Notes under the pieces: model-generated | The model's input: the letters and a program-made list of their open reading frames with translations, nothing else | Database searches by the model: none | Told to the model about the DNA's origin: nothing | Origin: a virus | IMG/VR virus record: IMGVR_UViG_3300042691_029036 | Coordinates: 1-26,245 of that record | Direction: 5' to 3' (one strand) | DNA length: 26,245 nucleotides | In this document: positions 1 through 8,200 of the stretch, one piece after another | Layout of the letters: every line of letters starts with the position of its first letter | Position numbering within the stretch: position 1 is the stretch's first letter | Translations under genes and position numbers: made by a program

Positions 1-571
1 GACCAGCAACACCTGCACTACCGTACACGTGTTCGTTGATCTTGACTACCACCACGGCATTAGTGCCGAAATCATTGTTGACATCGTTGTACAAGCCAAC
101 AACCTTCAAGTTCAATGCTGCTGTTGTTGCCAACGTGCTAGAGTTTAACTCCATGGTAGAGATACCAGTAGTAGTGCTGCCGCCGGTGCCAACAACATCG
201 GCATTATTGCCAACGTTAGCTGCCACAAATCCTGCATCACACTGAACCAAGAACAACTGATTGGGATCATCTATTACATCAGCAACAATTTTACCTGCTG
301 TGATGTTGACAGAGCCCGGATAGAAGTTCTTAAAAGTTGGTTTGCCTGTAGTGGGATCAATATAGTTGCAACCATTGAACACGCCTACCGCAGCAGTGTG
401 TGTAGCTGGAAGAAACCGAGTAATGAATCCACTTGCAAGGGCTACCAAGTCACCCTGAAAAATTGTCCCGGCCTGATTATCAGCAATCTCATAGCCATAC
501 TGCTTTTGAGCACCAGTAGCTGAAAGATTACCAATAGCACGCAGACCAAAGGCTTTATCGATATTAGCCAT
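1..571 (-). CDS. Phage head protein (capsid or decoration type), 3' end cut by window
   Basis: The reading frame starts with ATG at 571 and stays open to the left edge, so about 190 N-terminal residues are visible and the C-terminus is missing. The protein begins MANIDKAFGLRAIGNLSATG, is rich in small, Thr, Val and Asn residues, and has no Walker or catalytic motif. This opening style is common in abundant head proteins of environmental tailed phages. An AGGAG SD site lies a few bases before the start. It is the last visible gene of the portal, scaffold, structural protein series, which is where a coat or head-decoration gene is expected. I cannot tell major capsid from decoration protein without the missing part. 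The virion role is inferred mainly from position and composition. Confidence 0.6.
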   Translation of the reverse strand, partial: MANIDKAFGLRAIGNLSATGAQKQYGYEIADNQAGTIFQGDLVALASGFITRFLPATHTAAVGVFNGCNYIDPTTGKPTFKNFYPGSVNITAGKIVADVIDDPNQLFLVQCDAGFVAANVGNNADVVGTGGSTTTGISTMELNSSTLATTAALNLKVVGLYNDVNNDFGTNAVVVVKINEHVYGSAGVAG

Positions 572-603
572 TTAAATCTCCTAAAGAATTGAAGTTATCA
601 GTC

Positions 604-1077
604 TTACGACTGACGGAATGTTGTGCGAGAACTCCGTTCTGGAGCCTGAAGCCGCATTGAAGAGTGTGCGTTTTCACGCATCATCTCATTGTCCACCGCA
701 TGTAACTGGTCCTGTGCCTTTTTACGGAAATAAGCATTTCTCTCGTCAGCCGTTTCATCAGGAATCCTAGCGAGTAAAAGTCCTCCAACAGCAACAACTC
801 CGGCATGTTTGCCGTCGTCCATCGTTGGGAGCATACCTCGATATTCCTCAGGAAGATCTTCAAGACGGACAAGTTCATATCCCTCACGAAGCTTGCTGTA
901 AATGTTTTGGTTGTCAAAATTTCCATTGACCTCTGCGCGAAGCCAACGGTGCTTATACCCCTCAGGGGCAGGTGGTGCATCTAAGCGAGAAGGGGGACTC
1001 CAAGGCTTGCGACGAGTTTCTTTTTCCCGAGTTTCGGAAGAACGAGCGGCTCTATCGATAGTAACTTTTTCAACCAT
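604..1077 (-). CDS. Conserved phage structural-module protein, unknown function
   Basis: 157 residues. The N-terminal 35 residues are basic and Arg/Pro/Ser-rich. The core contains PAPEGYKHRWLRAEVNG, NIYSKLREGYELVR and an LPEEYRG/GGLLLARIP stretch, a pattern I associate with an uncharacterised protein placed between scaffold and coat genes in environmental podoviruses (recalled, not searched). The C-terminal third is a charged probable helix followed by a Ser/Arg-rich tail. The start ATG is preceded by AAAGGAG. It lies 3 bases after the scaffold gene and 32 bases before the head-protein gene, so it is almost certainly co-translated with head morphogenesis genes. A minor virion or assembly role is inferred. 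Confidence 0.6.
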   Translation of the reverse strand: MVEKVTIDRAARSSETREKETRRKPWSPPSRLDAPPAPEGYKHRWLRAEVNGNFDNQNIYSKLREGYELVRLEDLPEEYRGMLPTMDDGKHAGVVAVGGLLLARIPDETADERNAYFRKKAQDQLHAVDNEMMRENAHSSMRLQAPERSSRTTFRQS

Positions 1078-1080
1078 GAC

Positions 1081-2019
1081 TTACTCCTTTACGTACTTAG
1101 CATACTCTTCAAGAGGTACACCCAATTTTTTTGCAATGGCAACCTGACTCGGCGATAACCGGACAGTTCTGCGCGCACTATTAATTCCGGAACTCCGGCT
1201 GGCAGGGGCAACAGCAGGCGCGGCACGCTGTTGTCTGATTTGAGAAGCAGAACCTGAGTTCTGAAAACGACTTGGAAACTCCGTTTGGAGCCTCCGATCA
1301 AGCTCAGTATAGTATTCATCAGAATTAGGGTCAACCCCCTCTTGACTCACCAACGTCTCGTGTATGCCCCATGCTGCATAGGTCATTACACGGTCTTGGC
1401 CAAACCAAGGATTGCGCTCTGCCCATTCTTCCGCTTGAGGGCTAGGAACGGCCCGTTGAGGCGGCTGATAAACCGGTGCTGGCTGCTGATAATTCTGTTG
1501 CTGTGGCTGTTGCTGATAAGCTTGAACCTGCTGCTCCTGACTCTGTAACCATCCAGCAACTTGACGCTGCTCCATGGTCAAATCCGTCAAACGTTGGTTG
1601 GCTTCCGTCTCTGTATCAATGTCGCCCTCTTCACGGGCCTTGCGAATAATAGACCTTAACGCCGTCTGCTGAGTGTCAAGCCGTGTTTTGGCTTCATTCA
1701 GTCGGCTGTAGTCCGTGTGAACCAGTTTTTGTTGAAGCGTCTGAGTCTGTGTTTGCAGTCCTTTGGCATATTCCACCGCAGCTTGTTCACGGCGCTCGGC
1801 CTCCCGCATGCGGGCGGTAAGCTTGGAGATACGCTTTTGGACGTTATCGCTGATAGTTTCCAGCTCTTCACGATTAGAAGGAACAGCGTTTTGTTCCTCA
1901 CTGCTGGAGTCAGATGTTTCAAAAACTTCTGTTTTATTGGTCTCTGGGAAAGAAACGTCCGTTTCAACCTCGTTTTCACCTAGATCAAACTCTAATTGTG
2001 TGTCTGTTGCTGTTGCCAT
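1081..2019 (-). CDS. Probable capsid scaffolding protein
   Basis: 312 residues. The N-terminus is acidic, residues about 50-170 form a long Gln/Glu/Lys/Arg-rich probable coiled coil, then comes a Gln/Pro linker (QQPQQQNYQQPAPVYQPPQ region), and the C-terminal part is basic and ends near LPSPSQ/VAIAKKLGVPLEEYAKYVKE-type helices. An acidic N-terminus, central coiled coil, low-complexity linker and small basic C-terminal helix match phage scaffolding proteins, whose C-terminal helix contacts the coat protein. It sits between portal and head-protein genes, as in P22-like gene orders. GAGGT precedes the ATG. The call rests on architecture and position. A minor virion protein is the alternative. 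Confidence 0.65.
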   Translation of the reverse strand: MATATDTQLEFDLGENEVETDVSFPETNKTEVFETSDSSSEEQNAVPSNREELETISDNVQKRISKLTARMREAERREQAAVEYAKGLQTQTQTLQQKLVHTDYSRLNEAKTRLDTQQTALRSIIRKAREEGDIDTETEANQRLTDLTMEQRQVAGWLQSQEQQVQAYQQQPQQQNYQQPAPVYQPPQRAVPSPQAEEWAERNPWFGQDRVMTYAAWGIHETLVSQEGVDPNSDEYYTELDRRLQTEFPSRFQNSGSASQIRQQRAAPAVAPASRSSGINSARRTVRLSPSQVAIAKKLGVPLEEYAKYVKE

Positions 2020-2027
2020 TAATTACC

Positions 2028-2480
2028 TCACATGTGCAGAATGTCTTCTGGGTCGTTTATTGTGGCTAAAACCTCGTCATCGTTAAGAATCCGGATTTCA
2101 CCCCCGTCAATGGCCATACGCGCACCCGCGTAACGGCCAAAAATAATCCAATCCCCCTTCTTGCACCAAGCGCCAGTAGGGAATTTGACTTCGTCCTTGT
2201 AGGCCAATGGGCCAGTTGACAAAACGTAAGCACATGTGGTCGTAAGTTGTTGGCGGTCAAGCGTTTGATCCGATAGTTCAATTCCGCCTTTGGTTTTCCG
2301 CGCTCCACGGTACGGTAAAACAATCACCCGCCAACCCGTTGCCACAGGAAGGTGTTTTGAAATAGTTTCAACTTGATCTTGACGGTCTTTTTTGGCCTTA
2401 GACAATGCAAGCGCATTGGCAGCCTCATCTTCTTTGGCAGCTTGTGCCCATTTTGTTTCTAGCGCAGTGGTTTCTGTCAT
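2028..2480 (-). CDS. GroES-like co-chaperonin with N-terminal extension
   Basis: About 150 residues from the ATG at 2480. A longer form could start at 2492, but GAGGG lies 5 bases before 2480 whereas the 2492 start has no good SD site. The first ~45 residues are a charged, Ala-rich probable helix. The rest matches the co-chaperonin fold: GWRVIVLPYRGARKTKGGIE carries the GGI mobile-loop signature, followed by VLSTGPLAYKDE, CKKGDWIIFGRYAGARMAIDGGEIRIL-type strands and a short tail. GroES is about 97 residues, so this is an extended form. Co-chaperonins cap the GroEL ring, and phage versions (T4 gp31 is the classic case) help the host chaperonin fold coat protein. Its place next to portal and scaffold genes supports this role. 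Confidence 0.85.
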   Translation of the reverse strand: MTETTALETKWAQAAKEDEAANALALSKAKKDRQDQVETISKHLPVATGWRVIVLPYRGARKTKGGIELSDQTLDRQQLTTTCAYVLSTGPLAYKDEVKFPTGAWCKKGDWIIFGRYAGARMAIDGGEIRILNDDEVLATINDPEDILHM

Positions 2481-2488
2481 GTTGGCCC

Positions 2489-2674
2489 TCATTGATTGGA
2501 ATTCTTGCTAAGAAGCTCTCTTACAGCTTCCTCAACAAAACGAAATCCCTCTAGACGGCCCATCAAAAACCTGTACTGCTCCATATCCCGCACTGAACCA
2601 GACAAAATCATATCGCCCGTTTGTTTTTCAAGGCGACGAATTGCTGTCAACACAGTTTCTGAAAACTCAAGCAT
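2489..2674 (-). CDS. Small conserved phage protein beside portal gene
   Basis: 61 residues, largely helical and charged: an N-terminal TAIRRLEKQ helix, a central GSVRDMEQYRFLMGRLEGF segment and a C-terminal FVEEAVRELL helix. The pattern of Tyr/Phe, a short turn, then GRLEGFRFVEEA resembles small proteins that sit beside portal genes in many podoviruses, with no known function. GGAG lies before the ATG at 2674. It is followed 8 bases later by the co-chaperonin start. Confidence 0.65.
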   Translation of the reverse strand: MLEFSETVLTAIRRLEKQTGDMILSGSVRDMEQYRFLMGRLEGFRFVEEAVRELLSKNSNQ

Positions 2675-2740
2675 GGATTACTCCAATGAAGCAGACAATA
2701 AGGCCCTTGTCCGAGGGGTGTACTTGCATTATGCACCAGA

Positions 2741-2884
2741 TTACGTAATCTTTACCTTGTTAAAAGCGTCTTTTCTGTAAATAAATGTAGGTCCCGGTTG
2801 TTTTTTTGCCTTTGGAGGCACCTTAGGCATGGGACTTTGTGGTTTTTGCATCATTTTTTGTGGCATTTTTGGTTTATTGCGCAT
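2741..2884 (-). CDS. Small Lys/Pro/Met-rich basic protein
   Basis: 47 residues, starting MRNKPKMPQKMMQKPQSPMP and ending FIYRKDAFNKVKIT. AAGGAG lies 6 bases before the ATG, one of the best SD sites in the head module. The start overlaps the last codons of the portal gene by 11 bases, so translation is probably coupled. It is strongly basic, with no predicted membrane segment. The unstructured N-terminal half with repeated Lys-Pro/Met-Pro steps suggests a nucleic-acid or portal-contact tail, but the function is unknown. It is easily missed because it is short. Confidence 0.6.
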   Translation of the reverse strand: MRNKPKMPQKMMQKPQSPMPKVPPKAKKQPGPTFIYRKDAFNKVKIT

Positions 2885-5249
2885 TTCTGGCTCCTTGATT
2901 TGACATTTTTGCAAGATCAGCCTGCATTTTTTGAGTTTGCAGCATTAATTTAGCCTGACTTTCTTGTTGATCAGCCTGTTCTTTCTGTTGTGAAAGCTGC
3001 AACTCTGCTTGATCTAGCCCGCTCTTAGCCTGATCGCGCTTAGCAGACTGCTCCAACTCTTGTTTCTTGAGCGCAATCAATGGATCCTCTTGATTGCCTG
3101 CCCCTGACAGCTCTTCTCCCAATTTTTTAACTTCTTGGAAGCCTTGCGCCACCTTCACAGCAATCATTGCCTCACGTTGTAGTGCAGAAACTATTCTTTC
3201 CGGATCAGTACCATATTGCTTAAACAACTCTGCCTCTATGTCCTCTTCCGCCTTCAGTCGGATGTGGTCAAAAATATGTTTTTGCAAACTCACAGCAACG
3301 TTTGGCATCCCCTGCATCAAAGGAGACATTCCAAACAAAAGATGGGTCATGATGTGCGCATCATGCTGCTGACCAGCAAACGCTTTAAGCGGAGAACCGT
3401 CCAGCGCCTGTGAGTTTTCACTTGCGGGATCCTTAGGCTTATCCACATTCTGTGTGTTTAAAATCTGATCGATATCTCGCACACCAATTGCCTCATACAT
3501 ACGGCGATAGGCTTCGTACATATTGTGCATCTGTGGTGCGCTTTGTGCTAACTGCAACTGGGTCTGCGCCATAGTGATGCGCTGAGCAACAGAGAAAATA
3601 TTGGGGTCAGAAACAGGCAACACATCGATGCGATCATCGAAGTCCATCCTCTTAATAACACGACTCTCGCCCGGTACATCGTACGGATACTCATCGGGTA
3701 GAAAATCTGCAAAGCCCTTGGCGAGCAGTTGAAACTCCAGCTTTTGGCTGTAGTGCAACCGCTTGTGGATGGCCGACATGACCGAGCTGCCCTTCTCAAG
3801 CAACGCAATCGTCGTTCCCACAGCAGCATTTTGATTGCTGTCACCAACCTGCATGTCCGTAATGCTCGCCATGCGCTGACCAGCAGTAACGCAAAAACCA
3901 AGCAACGTCATTAACGTTTGGCTAGGCTCCTTATACGGCAACGGCAGCAAAGATGATTGCAACTCCATGCCGCCCGCGTCCATGTCCCGCCACTCACCCG
4001 GCTGAATCGGCACATCATCGTTCATGATCCGTGCGCCTTTAGCCTTGAAGCCCGCAGGCAGATTCACCAACGTACCGGCATCGAGCAATTGTTGCAGTGC
4101 AGCAGTAGCGGTTTTGGACAGGTTACCAACCAAGTGCAAGAAACCAAGACCGTACGCGCCAAGCCCCTGCACCAAACAATAGTGGACATAGTACTGCTTG
4201 CGAATAAACAGCTTGTCGCCTTCATTCCAGTTACGACGAATGCCAACTACATCCCCCGTGCCCTCATCTACAGTAATGATGTACGGCTGCGCAATACCAG
4301 TTATCTCACCATCCTCATCCTTATGCTCAAACCCCATAATCTCATAATCTAACTGGAACTCCAAAAGGCTAATCTCCTCCTCTTCATCCGTAGGAGACAT
4401 GCCCGTTGCCTTGTCTACAGCTTTTCTGATCGTGCTCTCGCTCATGTTGCCATAAGACTGTGGCTGAGCAGCATCTAAATACTGACCACGGGCCACGGCT
4501 TTTTTGTATTCATTCGTGGTCATGGGAACGCGGTGAATAATTCGCTCGCATTCGCTCATCACCGAGCTGCCCTGATACGGGATATACAAGTTGTCTGGCA
4601 GCACCAAGGCACTTACCATGCGCCCTTTGTTCTCGTCGTAGTACACTTTCTTAAAGGTAGAGCCGCCGTAGCCGGTGTAGAAAAGCAATTGGTCAAACTC
4701 AGGCGTGTACTCTTCCATCACCGAAGTGATCTGGTAGTTCATAAAATCGCGCACGCGGTTGGCCTGCATTACCTTTTCACGTGTTTCCTTACCCAGCACT
4801 CGCGTGCGCACGGGGCCGTCCGATGGCATCAACTCTTTTAGTGCGGTAGCCTGAAACTGCACAATGCTCTCGGTAAGCAGTGGATGGCTCACGCCGCTTG
4901 CGCCCTTAAACGGTTTGGTGCGCTCTTCCATGCTGAAGCCCAGCAACTTCATGCCCTTGCTGTACTGGTCTTCCCAGTCTTTTCTAGAAGACTTGTCCGC
5001 CTCAAACAACAACATCAAATCGCTGCTGATCAACGTAAGCACGTCGGTATCAACAACTTCAGCCAAGTTGGCATCAAAGGGCACATCTGCGTCTGCTTGG
5101 TCGCCAATGTTTACCACGACCTCGCCGGTCGCTGTGTCAAACTCAATCTCAATTTCAGGCATTTCTTCCAGCATTTCCTGTGCAGAAACTTCTACGTCTA
5201 CTCCGCCTTCGGGGTAGTCATCGCCTGTGATGCGTTTTTCAATTGGCAT
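2874..5249 (-). CDS. Portal protein, P22-like
   Basis: 791 residues. An acidic N-terminus is followed by the portal core, with recognisable segments FKGASGVSHPLLTESIVQFQ (about 115-135), EYTPEFDQLLFYTGYGGSTF (about 178-198), VLPDNLYIPYQGSSV and a long C-terminal Gln/Lys/Ala-rich coiled coil. These segments fit the large portal family typical of P22-like podoviruses (P22 portal is 725 residues). The protein forms the dodecameric ring at one capsid vertex through which DNA is packaged and ejected. AAGGA precedes the ATG at 5249. It lies 9 bases after the 1436-residue gene and overlaps the small basic gene. Confidence 0.9.
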   Translation of the reverse strand: MPIEKRITGDDYPEGGVDVEVSAQEMLEEMPEIEIEFDTATGEVVVNIGDQADADVPFDANLAEVVDTDVLTLISSDLMLLFEADKSSRKDWEDQYSKGMKLLGFSMEERTKPFKGASGVSHPLLTESIVQFQATALKELMPSDGPVRTRVLGKETREKVMQANRVRDFMNYQITSVMEEYTPEFDQLLFYTGYGGSTFKKVYYDENKGRMVSALVLPDNLYIPYQGSSVMSECERIIHRVPMTTNEYKKAVARGQYLDAAQPQSYGNMSESTIRKAVDKATGMSPTDEEEEISLLEFQLDYEIMGFEHKDEDGEITGIAQPYIITVDEGTGDVVGIRRNWNEGDKLFIRKQYYVHYCLVQGLGAYGLGFLHLVGNLSKTATAALQQLLDAGTLVNLPAGFKAKGARIMNDDVPIQPGEWRDMDAGGMELQSSLLPLPYKEPSQTLMTLLGFCVTAGQRMASITDMQVGDSNQNAAVGTTIALLEKGSSVMSAIHKRLHYSQKLEFQLLAKGFADFLPDEYPYDVPGESRVIKRMDFDDRIDVLPVSDPNIFSVAQRITMAQTQLQLAQSAPQMHNMYEAYRRMYEAIGVRDIDQILNTQNVDKPKDPASENSQALDGSPLKAFAGQQHDAHIMTHLLFGMSPLMQGMPNVAVSLQKHIFDHIRLKAEEDIEAELFKQYGTDPERIVSALQREAMIAVKVAQGFQEVKKLGEELSGAGNQEDPLIALKKQELEQSAKRDQAKSGLDQAELQLSQQKEQADQQESQAKLMLQTQKMQADLAKMSNQGARNAQ

Positions 5250-5258
5250 GTTGTGTCC

Positions 5259-8200
5259 TTAAATATATCTAGCAGTGCTGGTCTGGCGTTCTACCATACC
5301 ACCTTTGGCAAAGCCACCAAGGGGACCAAAAATATTTTCATATGCTTGTTGAACAAGGGAAGTGGCATCTTTTTTTTCTCCTACTACGTATTGAGAACCG
5401 TTATTTAGTCTAACCGCTTCTTCTCTGACATCTTTAAAAAAGCTTTTTAAATCTAGTGCTTGGCCCAATGGTACGGAGTCTGCCAACCATTTTGGAGTGC
5501 TTTTTGGAATTTCTACCATTCCCAATTTGTCAAGCGCATGAATCCCCTTAAAACCACCGTATTGATTTTCAAGCAATTTAACTTGTTCTTGAATAGCTGG
5601 AAGTGCGCGATTGGTTAAAAAGTCTTCCTTGTTGTCTTTTTCTTTTATGTCAGTAATAGAGTACTCTGGTCGGCCAGCAGAGTCTTTTCCTATTTGTTCT
5701 ACACTAACTTGAGCAACGGGCCTTGCATTTTTTTCTGTTCCAGTGACCAGTACATGCAGTTGGCTTTTTCCACTGCCATAGCTTAAAGCATTAACTTCTT
5801 GTGACGTGCACCACCCGCCATCACATCCTACATCAGTAATAAGAGATTTATATTCTGGGTTTTTAACAGGGTCAGGAAGCGCGACACTTATATACTTTCC
5901 ATCCTGCAAAGAATTTCTTGTCAGTCGTGGGTCTTCACGTAAAGCTGACGTAGCCATGCGTGCTCTAGTCTCATCTTCCCATCTTGTAAATCGAGCTACA
6001 CGATTAGAAACTTCTGCAAGATTAAACCTCGGTAAAAGATCATCGGGAAGCGTAAAGTCTCTAGGTATCGCCTGAGCAGGTTGTCCATAGGCTGAGTATT
6101 CCGGGCCTATTTGTCGAATGCGCAACATGTCTTTACGCAACTCAGAAAGCTTTAAAAGTTTGTCTGCGGCTGGAGCAATTTCGCTGGCCCGCGCTTCAGG
6201 GTTGGTTTTTAAAAACTTCACTAAACTTGGGGGAATCTGATAATCTAGGGCGATATCTTGTATTTGTAAAGGATAAACGCTCTGGTCTATTATATCTTCA
6301 ATGCGCTTTCCATACGGTGTTTTTGCTTCGCCTTGAGTAGAAAACCCCTCTGACCCTCGTACAGCCTCTACATATCTCCTATCGCCCTCTTCTGTTTCTC
6401 CTTTTTTTGATTCAAAGTGCAACAGCTTGCCCTGATCTGCTGCTTTTACAAGCTGATCTTCTGGTGTTGCAAAATCTTTACGAAGATATCTAGGAATGGT
6501 TTTATTAAACCATTCCCCTACTATTGGATCATTCCTTAAATTTTCCATAGCGGCTGTTCCGGGAACCGGACGCATTTCATACCTAACCAATTGCTCAGGG
6601 TCGTCTATGGGCCTGATAAAGTTTTTGTACTCTTCTGTGCCCTGCATTGCTCTATCATCAAAGAAATTAACGTCTGGATATTTTTCTCTAAAAGCTGCTT
6701 TTTCGGCCTTACTCATTTCATCAATAAACCCATCAACTGATGTATCAGGCCTTTTTGTCATAACAAAAGGGGTGCCTTTGTTTCGGACAGCGTACGATAC
6801 GTCCGCTGGACCAAGGGCTTGGTTGTACGCTTGAAAATCCTCGGCCAACATCTGCGCTGCTTTTTTACCCTTAGTAACCGCCTTCACACCCGAACGCACA
6901 GCACTAGCAGGATTCACGACACTTGAGCCAAACTCACCCATCATGTAAAAACCTGCGTCCCGGGGGTCCGTGGGAGGAGCAGGGCGAATACCTGCTTCAG
7001 TAGCCAACCGTTTTAATTGCGCACTGCCCCCCGTAGGCTCCTTGGAATCAAGACCAAATGGCATCAACGCCAAATTACCTATGTCCGCCGCACCTCCAAC
7101 TACGTTGTATGGGGTTTCCGTTACGCCTTGCAAAATATTCTTAAGGTTGCGAGCCGCGCCAGCGCCCACTTCCTTCAGCGCTTGCAACGCCTCCGCTGCC
7201 TTGAATTCTTTGCCCTTTGATAGCGTATCTGAAGTAACAGGACCACTATCGGGCACGCCAAAAGGGTCTTGGAAATATCCTACCTCGCCTGTTTCAGGGG
7301 AACCTTTAGCGCGTTTGATTGGGAAAGGACGATAAGAGGTGCCGTACTCGTTCTCTCCAGTTAGGTTTTTTTGGATAAAACGAAGTGCAGGGTTTTGCTG
7401 ATACGTGTAGGAAGGAACAGGCGTGTGTGGAGGCAGGTCGCGTGCATCCATGCGGGTTTGACGGGGCCCGGTCAACGCGTCATAAACCGCCATCATCCTT
7501 GTATTGGGAAACAATTCCCGCATCTCCGGGTCTTGCGTCAAGAACTTACCCGTGGTTTGCTCCAAGGCAGACAACGAAGCCAACTGCTCACTGAACATGG
7601 CTTTGGTTTTGCCTAACTTTTTTAATTCATCGTACGAATCTTTGCGGAAATAAGCGTTGTCCACAGGTCTGCCAAAAAACTTTTCCAGCTTTTCACGGTT
7701 GTCCACCATGTTTTTAACTGTTGCTGTTATAGGACTCCAATCATCGCCCATCAAGCTGTAAGCACGGTAGTTGTTGTCCATGCCGCCCATCAAAGCAAAG
7801 TTGGGACGACCATATATGTCCCCGCCCTTCGCATCCATGCTGTGTTCCAACTCATGCAACGTGGTAATTTCCCGCTCCGCAGGAGTTAGCCTAAAGTTTA
7901 AATTAAGGGTGTCCGGGTTACTCGGTGTTATGTACCCACGCGTGTCAAACCCCAAATTGCCAGTGACCGATTTAACAGCAGGATTCATTGCTTCCGTGTA
8001 TGCTTTTAGTTCTTTTGCGCTGCGGGAAACGGGGATATCCAAGCCCTCCACCGACGCTGCCCTGTCTTCCATAATCTGCGGGTCACCGCTTTCTACCTGC
8101 CCGCCTTCGGCAAAAAACTTATTTATGCTCAGACCATAAGCTTTAGGGTCCATGGCAACGCTTAACGCTATCTGCCGTCTTCCTGCGTCCGCCTTGGCCG

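Noticed and set aside
4884-5408. 174-residue plus-strand frame
   Set aside because: It lies opposite the portal and the giant-gene end, lacks an SD site and has no recognisable fold; shadow of the true genes.
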